Assembly (NCBI RefSeq): GCF_026168755.1
Contig: NZ_JAPFDR010000012.1
Coordinates: 19,119-83,118, forward strand
Length of the DNA stretch: 64,000 bases
Direction of reading: 5' to 3'
DNA from: Clostridium sp.
GTDB lineage: Bacteria > Bacillota > Clostridia > Clostridiales > Clostridiaceae
The position numbers and the translations under genes were made by a program. Below the pieces are notes generated by a model. The model was given only the letters and a program-made list of their open reading frames with translations. It did no database searches and was not told where the DNA came from. The stretch's first letter is position 1, and each line of letters opens with the position of its first letter. Positions 8,003 to 17,565 of the stretch are shown one piece after another.

Positions 8003-8010
8003 ATGTATAA

Positions 8011-8850
8011 TTATCTAATAACATAGAAATATAAAAGAACAATTATACCTAATATAATTCTATACCAACCAAAAACTTTAAAATCATTATTTTTGATATA
8101 AGACATTAAGAATTTAATAGCAAGTATTGATACGATAAATGCTACAATCATACCTACTAATAGTATTGTTAATTCGCTTCCTGTCATTACAAATCCAGTT
8201 TGTAGTCCAAATTTAACAAGTTTTAAAGCACTAGCTCCAAACATAACAGGAATTGCAAGGAAGAAAGTGAATTCAGCTGCTACAGTTCTAGATACACCAA
8301 TTAATAGTGCTCCAACTATAGTTGCACCTGAACGAGATGTTCCAGGGAAAACGGCAGCGATAAGTTGGAAAAGGCCTATCATAATTGCAACTGTATAAGT
8401 TATTTCAGCTAAACTATTAATCTTAGGTTTTTTACCTTTATTATAGTTTTCTATAACTATAAATAAAATACCAAATAAGATTAGCATTACAGCAACTGTT
8501 GTAGGATTGTAGAATAATGCATTAAGTTGATCATCAAATAAAAGTCCAATAACAGCAGCAGGAACACATGCAATTACTATTTTAACCCACATTATTAATG
8601 TATCTTTTTCTATTTTAATTCCGTTATCATATTTAAAAGGAAATATTTTATTCCAATATAATAAAATAACTGCAAAAATTGCACCAAGTTGTATAACAAC
8701 TAAGAACATATCCATAAATTCTTTAGAAACATTTAGTTTTAAGAATTCATCAACTAAAATCATATGACCAGTACTACTGATAGGAAGCCATTCTGTAATA
8801 CCTTCGACAATACCAAGAATTATGGCTTTAATAATTTCTAAAAATTCCAT
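8011..8850 (-). CDS. uppP: Undecaprenyl-diphosphate phosphatase UppP (BacA)
   Basis: Membrane phosphatase that regenerates undecaprenyl phosphate for peptidoglycan and wall polymer synthesis and gives bacitracin tolerance. The 279-aa protein has about eight membrane segments. Both family motifs are visible: [20 protein letters not shown] near residue 14 (the E-rich motif) and [21 protein letters not shown] (the P-G-x-S-R-S-G-A motif). Start at ATG 8850 is supported by GGAGG 7 nt upstream; an adjoining in-frame TTG is 4 nt from it. Monocistronic, with its own terminator. Confidence 0.95.
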   Translation of the reverse strand: MEFLEIIKAIILGIVEGITEWLPISSTGHMILVDEFLKLNVSKEFMDMFLVVIQLGAIFAVILLYWNKIFPFKYDNGIKIEKDTLIMWVKIVIACVPAAVIGLLFDDQLNALFYNPTTVAVMLILFGILFIVIENYNKGKKPKINSLAEITYTVAIMIGLFQLIAAVFPGTSRSGATIVGALLIGVSRTVAAEFTFFLAIPVMFGASALKLVKFGLQTGFVMTGSELTILLVGMIVAFIVSILAIKFLMSYIKNNDFKVFGWYRIILGIIVLLYFYVIR

Positions 8851-9073
8851 CAAATTACCTCCATTATAAATATATTTAATTTAATCACTTTTCCATTATA
8901 TAAAATATCAACAATTTATTAAAGGAAAAATAGTAAAATACCATAAATTTTAATAAAAATAAACAGTAAATTATTAGTAATGTGTATATAAAATTCAATC
9001 AGTGTATATACATTAGTAACGTTATAGGGTAAAATTATTAATATATGAAGAAGTGAAAAATGGAGGAATGTTT

Positions 9074-9622
9074 ATGAAGAAATTATTAGTAGTAATTGAT
9101 TATCAAAATGATTTTGTTAGTGGTTCTTTAGGATTTAAAAAAGCTGAAGAATTAGAAGATTGTATATATAATAAAGTTAAAAAGTACTTAAATGAAGGAT
9201 ATAATGTAGTTTTTACATATGATACTCATACAGAAGAATATTTAAATACAAGAGAGGGAAAAAATTTACCGGTATCTCATTGTGTAATAAATACTGAAGG
9301 TCATGAATTATATGGAAAGTTAAAAGAGTTTAAAGAAGATTCAAATACTATTCATATAAATAAATATTCTTTTGGAATTTCTCCCCAAGATATGATTAAA
9401 TTAGTTGAGAGAATAGGAGAAGACATAGGGTATATTGAAATAGTTGGTGTTGTAACTAACATATGTGTAATAAGTAATGTAGTAACATTCCAATCACAAT
9501 ATATAAATGCAGATATTTCAGTAGATGCATCTCTATGTGCTAGCTTTGATGAAGATTTACATAAAAAAGCTTTAGATGTAATTGAATCATTACAAGTTAA
9601 GGTAATAAATAGAGATATTTAA
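9074..9622 (+). CDS. Isochorismatase-family cysteine hydrolase (nicotinamidase-like)
   Basis: A 182-aa alpha/beta hydrolase with the family catalytic triad Asp9 (VVIDYQNDF), Lys97 (INKYSFG) and Cys131 (GVVTNICVISN), plus a metal-type DTH at Asp50-His52. That combination is typical of nicotinamidase/pyrazinamidase-like enzymes, although the true substrate is not proven by sequence. ATG 9074 is preferred over ATG 9068 and GTG 9053 because GGAGG lies exactly 7 nt before it. It is a single gene ended by the terminator shared with tRNA-fMet. Confidence 0.82.
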   Translation: MKKLLVVIDYQNDFVSGSLGFKKAEELEDCIYNKVKKYLNEGYNVVFTYDTHTEEYLNTREGKNLPVSHCVINTEGHELYGKLKEFKEDSNTIHINKYSFGISPQDMIKLVERIGEDIGYIEIVGVVTNICVISNVVTFQSQYINADISVDASLCASFDEDLHKKALDVIESLQVKVINRDI

Positions 9623-9660
9623 AATAGTAGTAGCTTATAATTAATTAAAAAGTAATATAA

Positions 9661-9688
9661 AAAAGAATGTCTGATCGACATTCTTTTT

Positions 9689-9689
<1 letters not shown>
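9661..9689 (+). terminator. Intrinsic terminator after the cysteine hydrolase
   Basis: GAATGTC/GACATTC stem with loop TGATC, preceded by an A run and followed by six T. It abuts the 3' end of the minus-strand tRNA gene and could stop that transcript as well. Confidence 0.88.
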
Positions 9690-9764
<75 letters not shown>

Positions 9765-9970
9765 ATATTAAATATTTTATAATTATATTATTAGTATAAA
9801 CCTTAAATTTTATACAGTCAATATTAAAATACAAAAAAAGGAAAAAACTCTTTTGTTAAATATACATAATATTTTTTATTTTTTAAATACTATTAAAGAG
9901 TGAAAAATTTATTTGGTAAAAACTTAAAACATAATATAATTTAAGCAATTAATGAAAGAGAGGGAAAACT

Positions 9971-12900
9971 ATGAGAAAAATGAAGACCATGGATGGAAAT
10001 ACTGCTGCTGCTTATGTTTCATATGCATTTACAGAAGTAAGCTCAATCTATCCAATAACACCTTCATCTCCTATGGCAGAGCATGTAGATGAATGGATTG
10101 CGCAAGGAAAGAAAAATATTTTTGACCAAACAGTAAAAGTCGTAGAAATGCAATCGGAGGCTGGTGCAGCAGGAGCTCTTCATGGAATATTACAAAGTGG
10201 TGCATTGGGAACAACATATACAGCCTCACAAGGGTTATTATTGATGATACCTAACATGTATAAAATGGTTGGAGAAAGATTACCAGCAGTTATTCATGTT
10301 GCAGCAAGAGCGTTGGCAACATCTTCATTAAGTATTTTTGGTGATCATCAAGATGTTATGGCAGCAAGAGCAACAGGGTGTGCAATGCTATCAGAGGGGT
10401 CAGTGCAAGAGGTAATGGATTTGTCACCAGTAGCACATTTAACAGCTATTAAAGCAAGAATGCCTTTTGTTAATTTCTTTGATGGATTTAGAGTATCTCA
10501 TGAAATTCAAAAGATAGAATTATTAGAATATGATGAATTAGGAAAGCTTATAGATTATGATGAACTTGATAATTTTAGAAAAAATGCATTAAATCCAAAT
10601 CATCCAGTTACAAGAGGAACAGCTCAAAATCCAGATGTTTATTTTCAATTATGTGAATCTTTAAATAAATATTATGATGATATTCCTGCAATAGTTGAAG
10701 AATATATGAGTAAGATCACAGAATTAACAGGAAGAGAATATCATTGTTTTGATTATTATGGTGATCCTGATGCCGATAGAGTTATTGTATCTATGGGAGC
10801 TGTAAGTGAAGTCATAGAAGAAACTATAGATTACTTAAGAAATAAAGGAGAAAAGGTTGGACTAATTAAAGTTAGATTATATAGACCTTTTAGTATAGAA
10901 AGATTATTAAATACTATACCAAAGTCTGTTAAGAAAATAGCAGTTTTAGATAGAACTAAAGAGCCAGGATCAATTGGAGAACCTTTATATTTAGATGTAC
11001 TAAGAGCTGTTAGTGAAATGGATAATGCACCTAAGGTAATTGGTGGTAGATATGGTCTAGGCTCTAAAGATCCATATCCTTCTGATATAATAGCAATATA
11101 TGAAAATTTAAATAGTGAACATCCTAAGAATAGATTTACAATTGGAATAGAAGATGATGTAACTAATCTATCATTACAACCAAATAAAGAAATAGATGTA
11201 GCTATAGAAGGAATAACATCATGTAAATTTTGGGGACTTGGTTCTGATGGTACAGTAGGTGCAAATAAAAATGCTATAAAAATAATAGGTGATCATACTA
11301 ATATGTATGCCCAAGGATATTTTGCATATGATTCTAAAAAGTCAGGTGGAATTACTATTTCACATTTAAGATTTGGAAATAACCCTATAAAATCCCATTA
11401 TGAAATAGATAAAGCTGATTTTGTAGCATGCCATAATCAATCTTATGTATATTCTTATAATGTACTTGAAGGATTAAGAAAAAATGGGGTATTTGTATTA
11501 AATACTATTTGGAATGAACAGGAATTAAATGATAGATTACCTGCTGAAATGAAGAGATATATAGCTGAAAATAATATTAATTTTTATACAATTAATGCAG
11601 TTAAGATAGCACAAGAAATAGGGCTTGGTGGAAGAATTAATATGATAATGCAAGCAGCTTTCTTTAAACTTGCTAATATAATACCTGTGGATGAAGCTAT
11701 TAAGTATTTAAAAGATGCTGTAGTAACATCTTATGGCAAAAAAGGTGAAAAAGTTGTAAATATGAACTATGCTGCAATTGATAAGGGACTTGAATCTGTT
11801 GTAAAAATAAATGTTCCTGATAATTGGAAAGATGCTAAAGATGATAAAGTGGAGGAAAATATATCTGTTCCAGACTTTGTTAGAGATATATGTATGCCTA
11901 TAAATAAGCAACAAGGTAATAAGTTACCAGTTTCAGCCTTTGTAAACAATAATATTGAAGATGGAACATTCATGCATGGAACTACAGCATATGAAAAGAG
12001 GGGAATTGCAGTTAATGTACCAGAGTGGGTACCAGAAAATTGTATTCAATGTAATCAATGTTCATATGTATGTCCACATGCATGTATAAGACCTTTCTTA
12101 TCAACTGAAGAAGAAGTGAATAATGCTCCAGAAGGTTTTAAGAAGTTGAAGGCAAATGGAGTTAAAAGTGAAAAACCATATTTCTATACAATAGGAGTAA
12201 CTCCATTAGATTGTACAGGATGTTCAAATTGTGCAGAAGTTTGTCCAGCACCGGGAAAAGCATTGATAATGAAGCCATTTGATTCTCAACATGACCAAAT
12301 AGAAGCCTGGAACTTTGCTGTAGAAGAAATTAAAAATAAAAAGAATCCTATGAATAAAAATACTGTTAAAGGTAGTCAATTTGAGCAACCACTTTTAGAA
12401 TTCTCAGGAGCATGTGCAGGTTGTGGGGAAACTCCATATGCTAAATTAGTTACTCAATTATTTGGAGATAGAATGGTAATTGCTAATGCAACAGGATGTT
12501 CTTCTATTTGGGCATCTTCAGGTGCTTCAACTGCATATACAAAGAATCAAAATGGCCATGGACCAGCATGGGCTAACTCATTATTTGAAGATAATGCAGA
12601 GTATGGATTTGGAATGTTTATGGGGGTTAAAACAATAAGAGAAAGAATAGCTTCAAATATTAAGAAAGCATTAGATGAAAATTTATGTACTAGTGCAAAA
12701 GAAGCGATGGAAGAGTGGTTAAATAATAAGGATATAGGGAATGGTTCAAGAGAAAGAGCAGAAAAACTTGAAGATGCGTTACAAGGTTGTAGCGATGAAA
12801 TTGCAAAGGAAATACTAAAAGACAAAGAGTTCTTTATTAAGAGATCACAATGGATATTTGGTGGAGATGGTTGGGCATATGATATTGGATATGGTGGATT

Positions 12901-13486
12901 AGATCATGTTCTTGCTAGTAATGAAGATGTCAATGTCCTTGTATTTGATACAGAAATTTATTCTAATACTGGAGGTCAATCATCTAAATCAACTCCAACT
13001 GCAGCAATTGCAAAATTTGCAGCATCAGGTAAGAGAACTAAGAAAAAAGATTTGGGAATGATGGCAATGAGCTATGGATATGTATATGTAGCTCAAGTAT
13101 CTTTAGGAGCAGATAAGAATCAAACTATAAAAGCTATTGCAGAGGCAGAGGCATATAACGGACCATCATTAATAATTGCTTATGCACCATGTATTAGCCA
13201 TGGAATTAAGAATGGTATGGCTAATACTCCTGATGAACAAAAGAAAGCAGTAGCTTGTGGATATTGGCATCTTTATAGATATAATCCAGATCTTAAAGGA
13301 GAAAAGAATCCATTTATTTTAGACTCTAAAGAGCCAAAAGCAGACTTTAAAGATTTCTTAATGGGAGAAGTTAGATATGCATCTTTAGCTAAAGTATTCC
13401 CAGAATTAGCAGAAGAGTTATTTGCTAAGACAGAGAAGGATGCTAAGGAAAGGTTAGAAAATTATAAGAAATTAGCACAAGATTAA
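9971..13486 (+). CDS. nifJ: Pyruvate:ferredoxin (flavodoxin) oxidoreductase, copy 1
   Basis: Single-chain PFOR (1171 aa) that oxidises pyruvate with CoA to acetyl-CoA and CO2, reducing ferredoxin. Domains in order: N-terminal pyruvate/TPP domain (MDGNTAAAYVSYAFTEVSSI ... YPITPSSPMAE), the gamma-like domain near 420-600, a two-cluster ferredoxin domain at about 690-765 (CIQCNQCSYVCPHAC and CTGCSNCAEVCPAPGKA), then the TPP-binding part with the proximal-cluster CAGCGETPY near 814 and GDGWAYDIGYGGLDHVL near 963. Ribosome site GAGAGGG. A close paralogue lies at 26102-29641; this copy uses fewer C-ending codons, suggesting lower expression. Confidence 0.96.
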   Translation: MRKMKTMDGNTAAAYVSYAFTEVSSIYPITPSSPMAEHVDEWIAQGKKNIFDQTVKVVEMQSEAGAAGALHGILQSGALGTTYTASQGLLLMIPNMYKMVGERLPAVIHVAARALATSSLSIFGDHQDVMAARATGCAMLSEGSVQEVMDLSPVAHLTAIKARMPFVNFFDGFRVSHEIQKIELLEYDELGKLIDYDELDNFRKNALNPNHPVTRGTAQNPDVYFQLCESLNKYYDDIPAIVEEYMSKITELTGREYHCFDYYGDPDADRVIVSMGAVSEVIEETIDYLRNKGEKVGLIKVRLYRPFSIERLLNTIPKSVKKIAVLDRTKEPGSIGEPLYLDVLRAVSEMDNAPKVIGGRYGLGSKDPYPSDIIAIYENLNSEHPKNRFTIGIEDDVTNLSLQPNKEIDVAIEGITSCKFWGLGSDGTVGANKNAIKIIGDHTNMYAQGYFAYDSKKSGGITISHLRFGNNPIKSHYEIDKADFVACHNQSYVYSYNVLEGLRKNGVFVLNTIWNEQELNDRLPAEMKRYIAENNINFYTINAVKIAQEIGLGGRINMIMQAAFFKLANIIPVDEAIKYLKDAVVTSYGKKGEKVVNMNYAAIDKGLESVVKINVPDNWKDAKDDKVEENISVPDFVRDICMPINKQQGNKLPVSAFVNNNIEDGTFMHGTTAYEKRGIAVNVPEWVPENCIQCNQCSYVCPHACIRPFLSTEEEVNNAPEGFKKLKANGVKSEKPYFYTIGVTPLDCTGCSNCAEVCPAPGKALIMKPFDSQHDQIEAWNFAVEEIKNKKNPMNKNTVKGSQFEQPLLEFSGACAGCGETPYAKLVTQLFGDRMVIANATGCSSIWASSGASTAYTKNQNGHGPAWANSLFEDNAEYGFGMFMGVKTIRERIASNIKKALDENLCTSAKEAMEEWLNNKDIGNGSRERAEKLEDALQGCSDEIAKEILKDKEFFIKRSQWIFGGDGWAYDIGYGGLDHVLASNEDVNVLVFDTEIYSNTGGQSSKSTPTAAIAKFAASGKRTKKKDLGMMAMSYGYVYVAQVSLGADKNQTIKAIAEAEAYNGPSLIIAYAPCISHGIKNGMANTPDEQKKAVACGYWHLYRYNPDLKGEKNPFILDSKEPKADFKDFLMGEVRYASLAKVFPELAEELFAKTEKDAKERLENYKKLAQD

Positions 13487-13507
13487 TAAAAGTATTTATT
13501 TAGTATT

Positions 13508-13547
13508 AAAGAGCTAGTTTTATAAACTAAGCTCTTTAATTTTTTTA
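13508..13547 (+). terminator. Intrinsic terminator of nifJ copy 1, overlapping the opposing gene
   Basis: AAAGAGC-TAGTTT pairs with AAACTA-(A)-GCTCTTT and is followed by a T7 run. The hairpin includes the last codons and stop of the convergent Nudix gene (stop at 13520-13522). Confidence 0.82.
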
Positions 13548-14086
13548 TTAAATTTATCATAAACAGTTTTTACTATGTAAGGTTCATTACAGTGGATATT
13601 AAGTTCATCAATTGGTATCCACTTAACTCCACTAGTTTCTTCTTCATTGATAATTAGTTCATCATATTCGTTTGCCTCTAAAAGATAAGCAATGGATAAG
13701 TGTAAATGAGAAGAGACATATTTATTATTTTTTATATGACCATTAACATTTAAAACATCTAATCCTAAAATTTCATTCATAACTGGGTTAACTTTTTTTA
13801 AACCAGTTTCTTCTTTAGCTTCTTTAATAGCTACATGAAGTAAGTTAGCATCACCATCAGCATGTCCACCAGTCCATGCCCAACTTTGATATATATTATG
13901 ATAAATCATTAATACTTTACTTCGATCTTTATTAACAATATATCCCGAACTAGTTATATGAGCTATTGTATTTTCTCTAGTTAATATATTATCAAATTTG
14001 TTTATACATTCCATAATTAAAGCTTTATCTTTAATTTCTTGTTCATTATATGGAATATAATTTTTAATAGATTCAATCCAATTCAT
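13520..14086 (-). CDS. Nudix hydrolase with degenerate box
   Basis: A 188-aa Nudix-fold protein. The Nudix box runs GGHADGDANLLHVAIKEAKE then ETGL: the REUxEExGU half is present as KEAKEETGL and keeps the metal-binding glutamates, but the first conserved Glu of Gx5E is replaced (DGDA). An aromatic QSWAWTGGH precedes it, as in isopentenyl-diphosphate-isomerase-like and related Nudix proteins. Substrate unknown. The gene is monocistronic and converges on nifJ copy 1; its last codons lie inside that gene's terminator hairpin. Confidence 0.78.
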   Translation of the reverse strand: MNWIESIKNYIPYNEQEIKDKALIMECINKFDNILTRENTIAHITSSGYIVNKDRSKVLMIYHNIYQSWAWTGGHADGDANLLHVAIKEAKEETGLKKVNPVMNEILGLDVLNVNGHIKNNKYVSSHLHLSIAYLLEANEYDELIINEEETSGVKWIPIDELNIHCNEPYIVKTVYDKFNKKIKELSL

Positions 14087-14223
14087 AATTCCAAACCTTT
14101 CTAAAACTTAAATATAATAAATATAATAACATAGATAGCGAAAAAATGAAGCACATTATTGGATTATAATAAATGTTGGTTTAGAATTAATATATAATAT
14201 AATAATGGAGGGAAGTAGTTAAA

Positions 14224-14723
14224 ATGGATAATAATACGAAATGGGTAAATGAGGTTAAAATAAATAGAACTTTGGAAGCTTTAAGAAAAAACAATATGGA
14301 AAGTTTTTTAATTAATACACATGAGGAATTGATTAATAAGATAGAAGAGTTAGTCGATGCAAATAGTAAGGTTAGCTTTGGTGGGTCAATGACACTATTG
14401 CAATAACTGAAGAAGGTGAATTGTATAATGTAGATGGCAATGGAAATAGAGTAGCTGCAATGCTTTATGGACCTGATAAGGTAATAGTTGTTGCAGGAGT
14501 AAATAAAATAGTAAAGGATATTAATGAAGCGATTTCTAGAATAGAGAATTTTGTAGCTCCAGCAAATGCAAAAAGATTAGATAAGAAAACGCCATGTACA
14601 GTTATAGGAAAGTGTATGAACTGTAGTAGTCCTGAACGAATTTGTCGTGAATATACAGTAATAAGAAAGCCTGTACCAAATAGAATCTTTGTATTATTAC
14701 TTAATGATGACTATGGATATTAA
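14224..14723 (+). pseudogene. LUD-domain (LutC/YkgG-like) protein gene, internal deletion
   Basis: Two pieces of one gene are joined out of frame. The first (14224-14406) has a start codon and GGAGG and encodes the N terminus up to VSFGGSMTL, then reads LQ-stop. The second continues in another frame from 14400 as AITEEGELYNVDGNGNRVAA ... and includes the family segments YGPDKVIVVAGVNKIVKD, CMNCSSPERICREYT and a normal C-terminal end. Family members have about 50 residues between these two segments (the part after GGSMTL containing the catalytic-like acid residues), so roughly 150 bp plus a frame-changing remainder is lost at about 14398-14402. The product should be non-functional. Confidence 0.85.
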
Positions 14724-14730
14724 TTAAGTA

Positions 14731-14775
14731 GAAGGAAGAGAGTAACAAGAATAGTATCTTTTCTTCCTTCATTTT
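14731..14775. terminator. Probable terminator between convergent genes
   Basis: GAAGGAAGA (14731-14739) pairs with TCTTCCTTC (14762-14770) around a 22-nt loop. There is only a weak T tract on either side, so strength is uncertain. Confidence 0.5.
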
Positions 14776-14802
14776 CAAAGCTTGTCTATAAGTTAATAAT
14801 TA

Positions 14803-15963
14803 TCATGGATACTCTAATATTTGTACAGTAACTTGTTTTCTTCCCCATGATATACACTCTTCGTGAGTATTAAGGTATACATCAATAATATTTCCCTTAA
14901 TAGCACCACCAGTATCAGCAGCGATTGCAAGGCCATATCCTGATACATAAACTTTTGTACCAAGTGGAATTACATCAGAATCAACTGCAATGGTACTTAT
15001 ACCATCAGGATTTCTAACTGGTTTTAATCCAGAAGCTGTAATTCCATGACCGTAATAGGCAGTAGATTCCATAGTTAATGTTTTAATTACATTACCAATT
15101 TCAGTGCTAGTTGTTGGAACTGTAGGTGTATTAAGTTCTGATATTCTTGCCTCAGCGTTACTAATACCTTCTTTAGCCATGTTAATAGTTGTTGAACTAT
15201 TTAACAATGGAATATAAGAATTTAAGGTATCAATAGCACTTTGCAATTCAGATACAGAATTAGTTGATGAGTTGGCAATAGATAAAGGTTTTGAAATTAA
15301 AGTTTTTTCATTTTCTTCTATAACTGCAAAAACTGCTTCTTTTTCTGCATTTAGTTTATCAGAATATTTTTCTTGTTCTTGTTTCTTTTCTTCAACTACT
15401 TTTAAGTCATTTTCTATAGTTGTTTGCAAAGTTTTTAATTCGTTATTTTTATTATTTAAAGTCTCTATATCTTCATTTAATGAATCTTTTTTTTCATTTA
15501 TATTACTAAGAATTTCTTTATCAGTAGAAATTATTTTAGATATAGATTGAATTCTAGAAAATAACTCTGAAATACTAGTTGATGTTATAATACTAACTAT
15601 CATATTTGAAGATATATTAGTCTTGTACATATTTCTTACTCTGTTATCTAGAATTATTTGAGCTTCTTCAATTTCCTCTTTTGTTTGTTCTAATTTAGCC
15701 TCTGTAGATTGAATTTGAGTTTCAATAGAATTAATAGCTTCTTTGTTTTCAGTAAGTTGAGAATTAATAGTAGCTATTTCAGTGTTTAATTCTTCTATCT
15801 TAGAGTCTAAATCTAAAATTTCACTATCAAGTTCTTTATATTTTGATAAATTTTCATTGATTGTATCTTGTGGTGTAGTAGCATATGTTGGAATAGTACC
15901 TAGAGAAGACAATAGTATTGACATTGCTAAAACACAAGATATATATTTTTTAAACAGAAACAT
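14803..15963 (-). CDS. Secreted coiled-coil protein with C-terminal 3D domain
   Basis: A 386-aa exported protein. Residues 1-28 form a signal peptide (lysines, a hydrophobic stretch, then TYATTP). Residues about 30-215 are a long coiled coil of the CwlO/PcsB N-terminal type (repeated EELNTEIATINSQL-like heptads). The C-terminal 85 residues are a 3D domain with its three aspartates in AVDSDVIPLGTKVYV, IAADTGGAIKG and NIIDVYL, a fold shared with lytic transglycosylases of the MltA/YabE/Rpf-like kind. It probably cleaves or remodels peptidoglycan. The ribosome site GGAGG is only 3 nt from the ATG, closer than usual. Confidence 0.85.
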   Translation of the reverse strand: MFLFKKYISCVLAMSILLSSLGTIPTYATTPQDTINENLSKYKELDSEILDLDSKIEELNTEIATINSQLTENKEAINSIETQIQSTEAKLEQTKEEIEEAQIILDNRVRNMYKTNISSNMIVSIITSTSISELFSRIQSISKIISTDKEILSNINEKKDSLNEDIETLNNKNNELKTLQTTIENDLKVVEEKKQEQEKYSDKLNAEKEAVFAVIEENEKTLISKPLSIANSSTNSVSELQSAIDTLNSYIPLLNSSTTINMAKEGISNAEARISELNTPTVPTTSTEIGNVIKTLTMESTAYYGHGITASGLKPVRNPDGISTIAVDSDVIPLGTKVYVSGYGLAIAADTGGAIKGNIIDVYLNTHEECISWGRKQVTVQILEYP

Positions 15964-16208
15964 TCACCTCCATGATAAAATTTAAAAGTATAATGTTTAA
16001 TTATATATACTATAGATACTTTTGTATGTCAAATTTCTTGCATATTAATGTAATTTATGAGATATTATAATAATTTACATGTATATATAGTAAGTATAAA
16101 TATATTATAACACAAACATTTGGGAAAAAATAGAAAGTGGCTTGAAACATAAAAAAAACTAATATAAAATTAAAAAAATGGTAATGATTTTTATTTTGGA
16201 GGTAAATG

Positions 16209-17405
16209 ATGCAAAAAATATATTATGAAGATCAATATGTAAAAGAGTTTGTTGCTGAAATAACAGAGATAGCAAATAAAGAAAATTTATATTACGTAAA
16301 ATTGGATAAAACAGCCTTTTTCCCAGGTGGGGGAGGTCAACATTGTGACTTAGGATATATAGATAATCATAAAGTTATTAATGTCATTGAAGAAAATGGA
16401 GAAATATATCATATAACAGAAACAAAGCCAATAAAAATACATAGAGTAAATTGTAAAGTTGATTGGAATAGAAGATTAGATGGTATGCAACAACATTTAG
16501 GGCAACACATTTTGTCAGGATGTTTTTTTTATTTATTTAATGCTAATACAGTAAGTGTTCATGTAGGTAAGGAAATTAGTACTGTAGACATTCAAGGTTA
16601 TTTAGATGAGGAAACTATAAGAAAAGCAGAAAAGATGGCAAATGAAATAATACAAGAAAATATACAGGTTGAATTTTTAACACCATCTAAAAAGGAATTA
16701 AAAAAATTAAATTTAAGAAGAGATTTACCTAATACAGATGAACAAATAAGAATAGTTAAAATAGGAAATTTAGATATTAATGCATGTTGTGGAGTGCATC
16801 CTAGTAGAACATTAGATGTTCAAGCAATAAAAATTAAAAGATGGGAAAAACATAAGGGTGCTACAAGAATTGAATATCTAGCGGGAAAAAGAGCAATAGA
16901 TGATTATTTTGAGAAAGATGAATTTAGAAACAGGATTTGTAGATTTTTAAATTGTGGTGAAGATGATGCAATAAATTCAATAAATAAGCTTTCAGATGAT
17001 TTAAAAAAATTATTAGGTGAGAATAGACAAATTAAAACAGAAATTTCTGAATATCAAATTAAGGATATGATAAAAGAAGCAAAAGCAATGGGAAATATAT
17101 ATGTAGTAACCAAAATATATGATGGTGGAGATATAAAGTATATATCTAAAGTTGCAGAGAAAATTACATTAAATGATAATATGATTGTATTATTTGCAAT
17201 AAAATCTGAAGATAAAGCAAACTTAATATTTGCAGCTTCTAAAAATATCAACAATATATCAATGAGTGATTTATTAAAAGATGCAATAAGCCTAATTGAT
17301 GGTAGAGGTGGAGGAAGTAAGTTTATGGCACAAGGTGGCGGTAAAAACTCTAGCAATCTTCAAGGGGCAATGGATTATGCTTTACGTAAAGTAAGCATTA
17401 TATAA
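16209..17405 (+). CDS. alaX: AlaX-type alanyl-tRNA editing protein with DHHA1 domain
   Basis: A free-standing homologue of the editing half of alanyl-tRNA synthetase (398 aa), expected to hydrolyse mischarged Ser- or Gly-tRNA-Ala. The N-terminal second-additional domain carries AFFPGGGGQHCDLG and the zinc ligands HLGQH and CCGVH (near residues 97-101 and 194-198). The C-terminal DHHA1-like part ends with the glycine-rich DGRGGGSKFMAQGGG. Length places it in the long AlaX group. Of two adjacent ATGs I choose 16209, which is 6 nt after GGAGG, over 16206 at 3 nt. Confidence 0.88.
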   Translation: MQKIYYEDQYVKEFVAEITEIANKENLYYVKLDKTAFFPGGGGQHCDLGYIDNHKVINVIEENGEIYHITETKPIKIHRVNCKVDWNRRLDGMQQHLGQHILSGCFFYLFNANTVSVHVGKEISTVDIQGYLDEETIRKAEKMANEIIQENIQVEFLTPSKKELKKLNLRRDLPNTDEQIRIVKIGNLDINACCGVHPSRTLDVQAIKIKRWEKHKGATRIEYLAGKRAIDDYFEKDEFRNRICRFLNCGEDDAINSINKLSDDLKKLLGENRQIKTEISEYQIKDMIKEAKAMGNIYVVTKIYDGGDIKYISKVAEKITLNDNMIVLFAIKSEDKANLIFAASKNINNISMSDLLKDAISLIDGRGGGSKFMAQGGGKNSSNLQGAMDYALRKVSII

Positions 17406-17565
17406 AGGGTACTACTAAATATAAGAGTTTGTGATTATTAAGATAATGCATTAAATTTTTTACTGGTGAGAAGTAAATCAAGAAGTTAAAGATGTAATTA
17501 GATAATAGCAATTATTTTTATAATTCATATAATAAATTATAAAAATATTCAAAGGAGATATAATT

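Noticed and set aside
16100..16208. Considered a T-box leader before the AlaX-type gene
   Set aside because: I see neither the conserved T-box segment nor a terminator with the expected features in the short leader.
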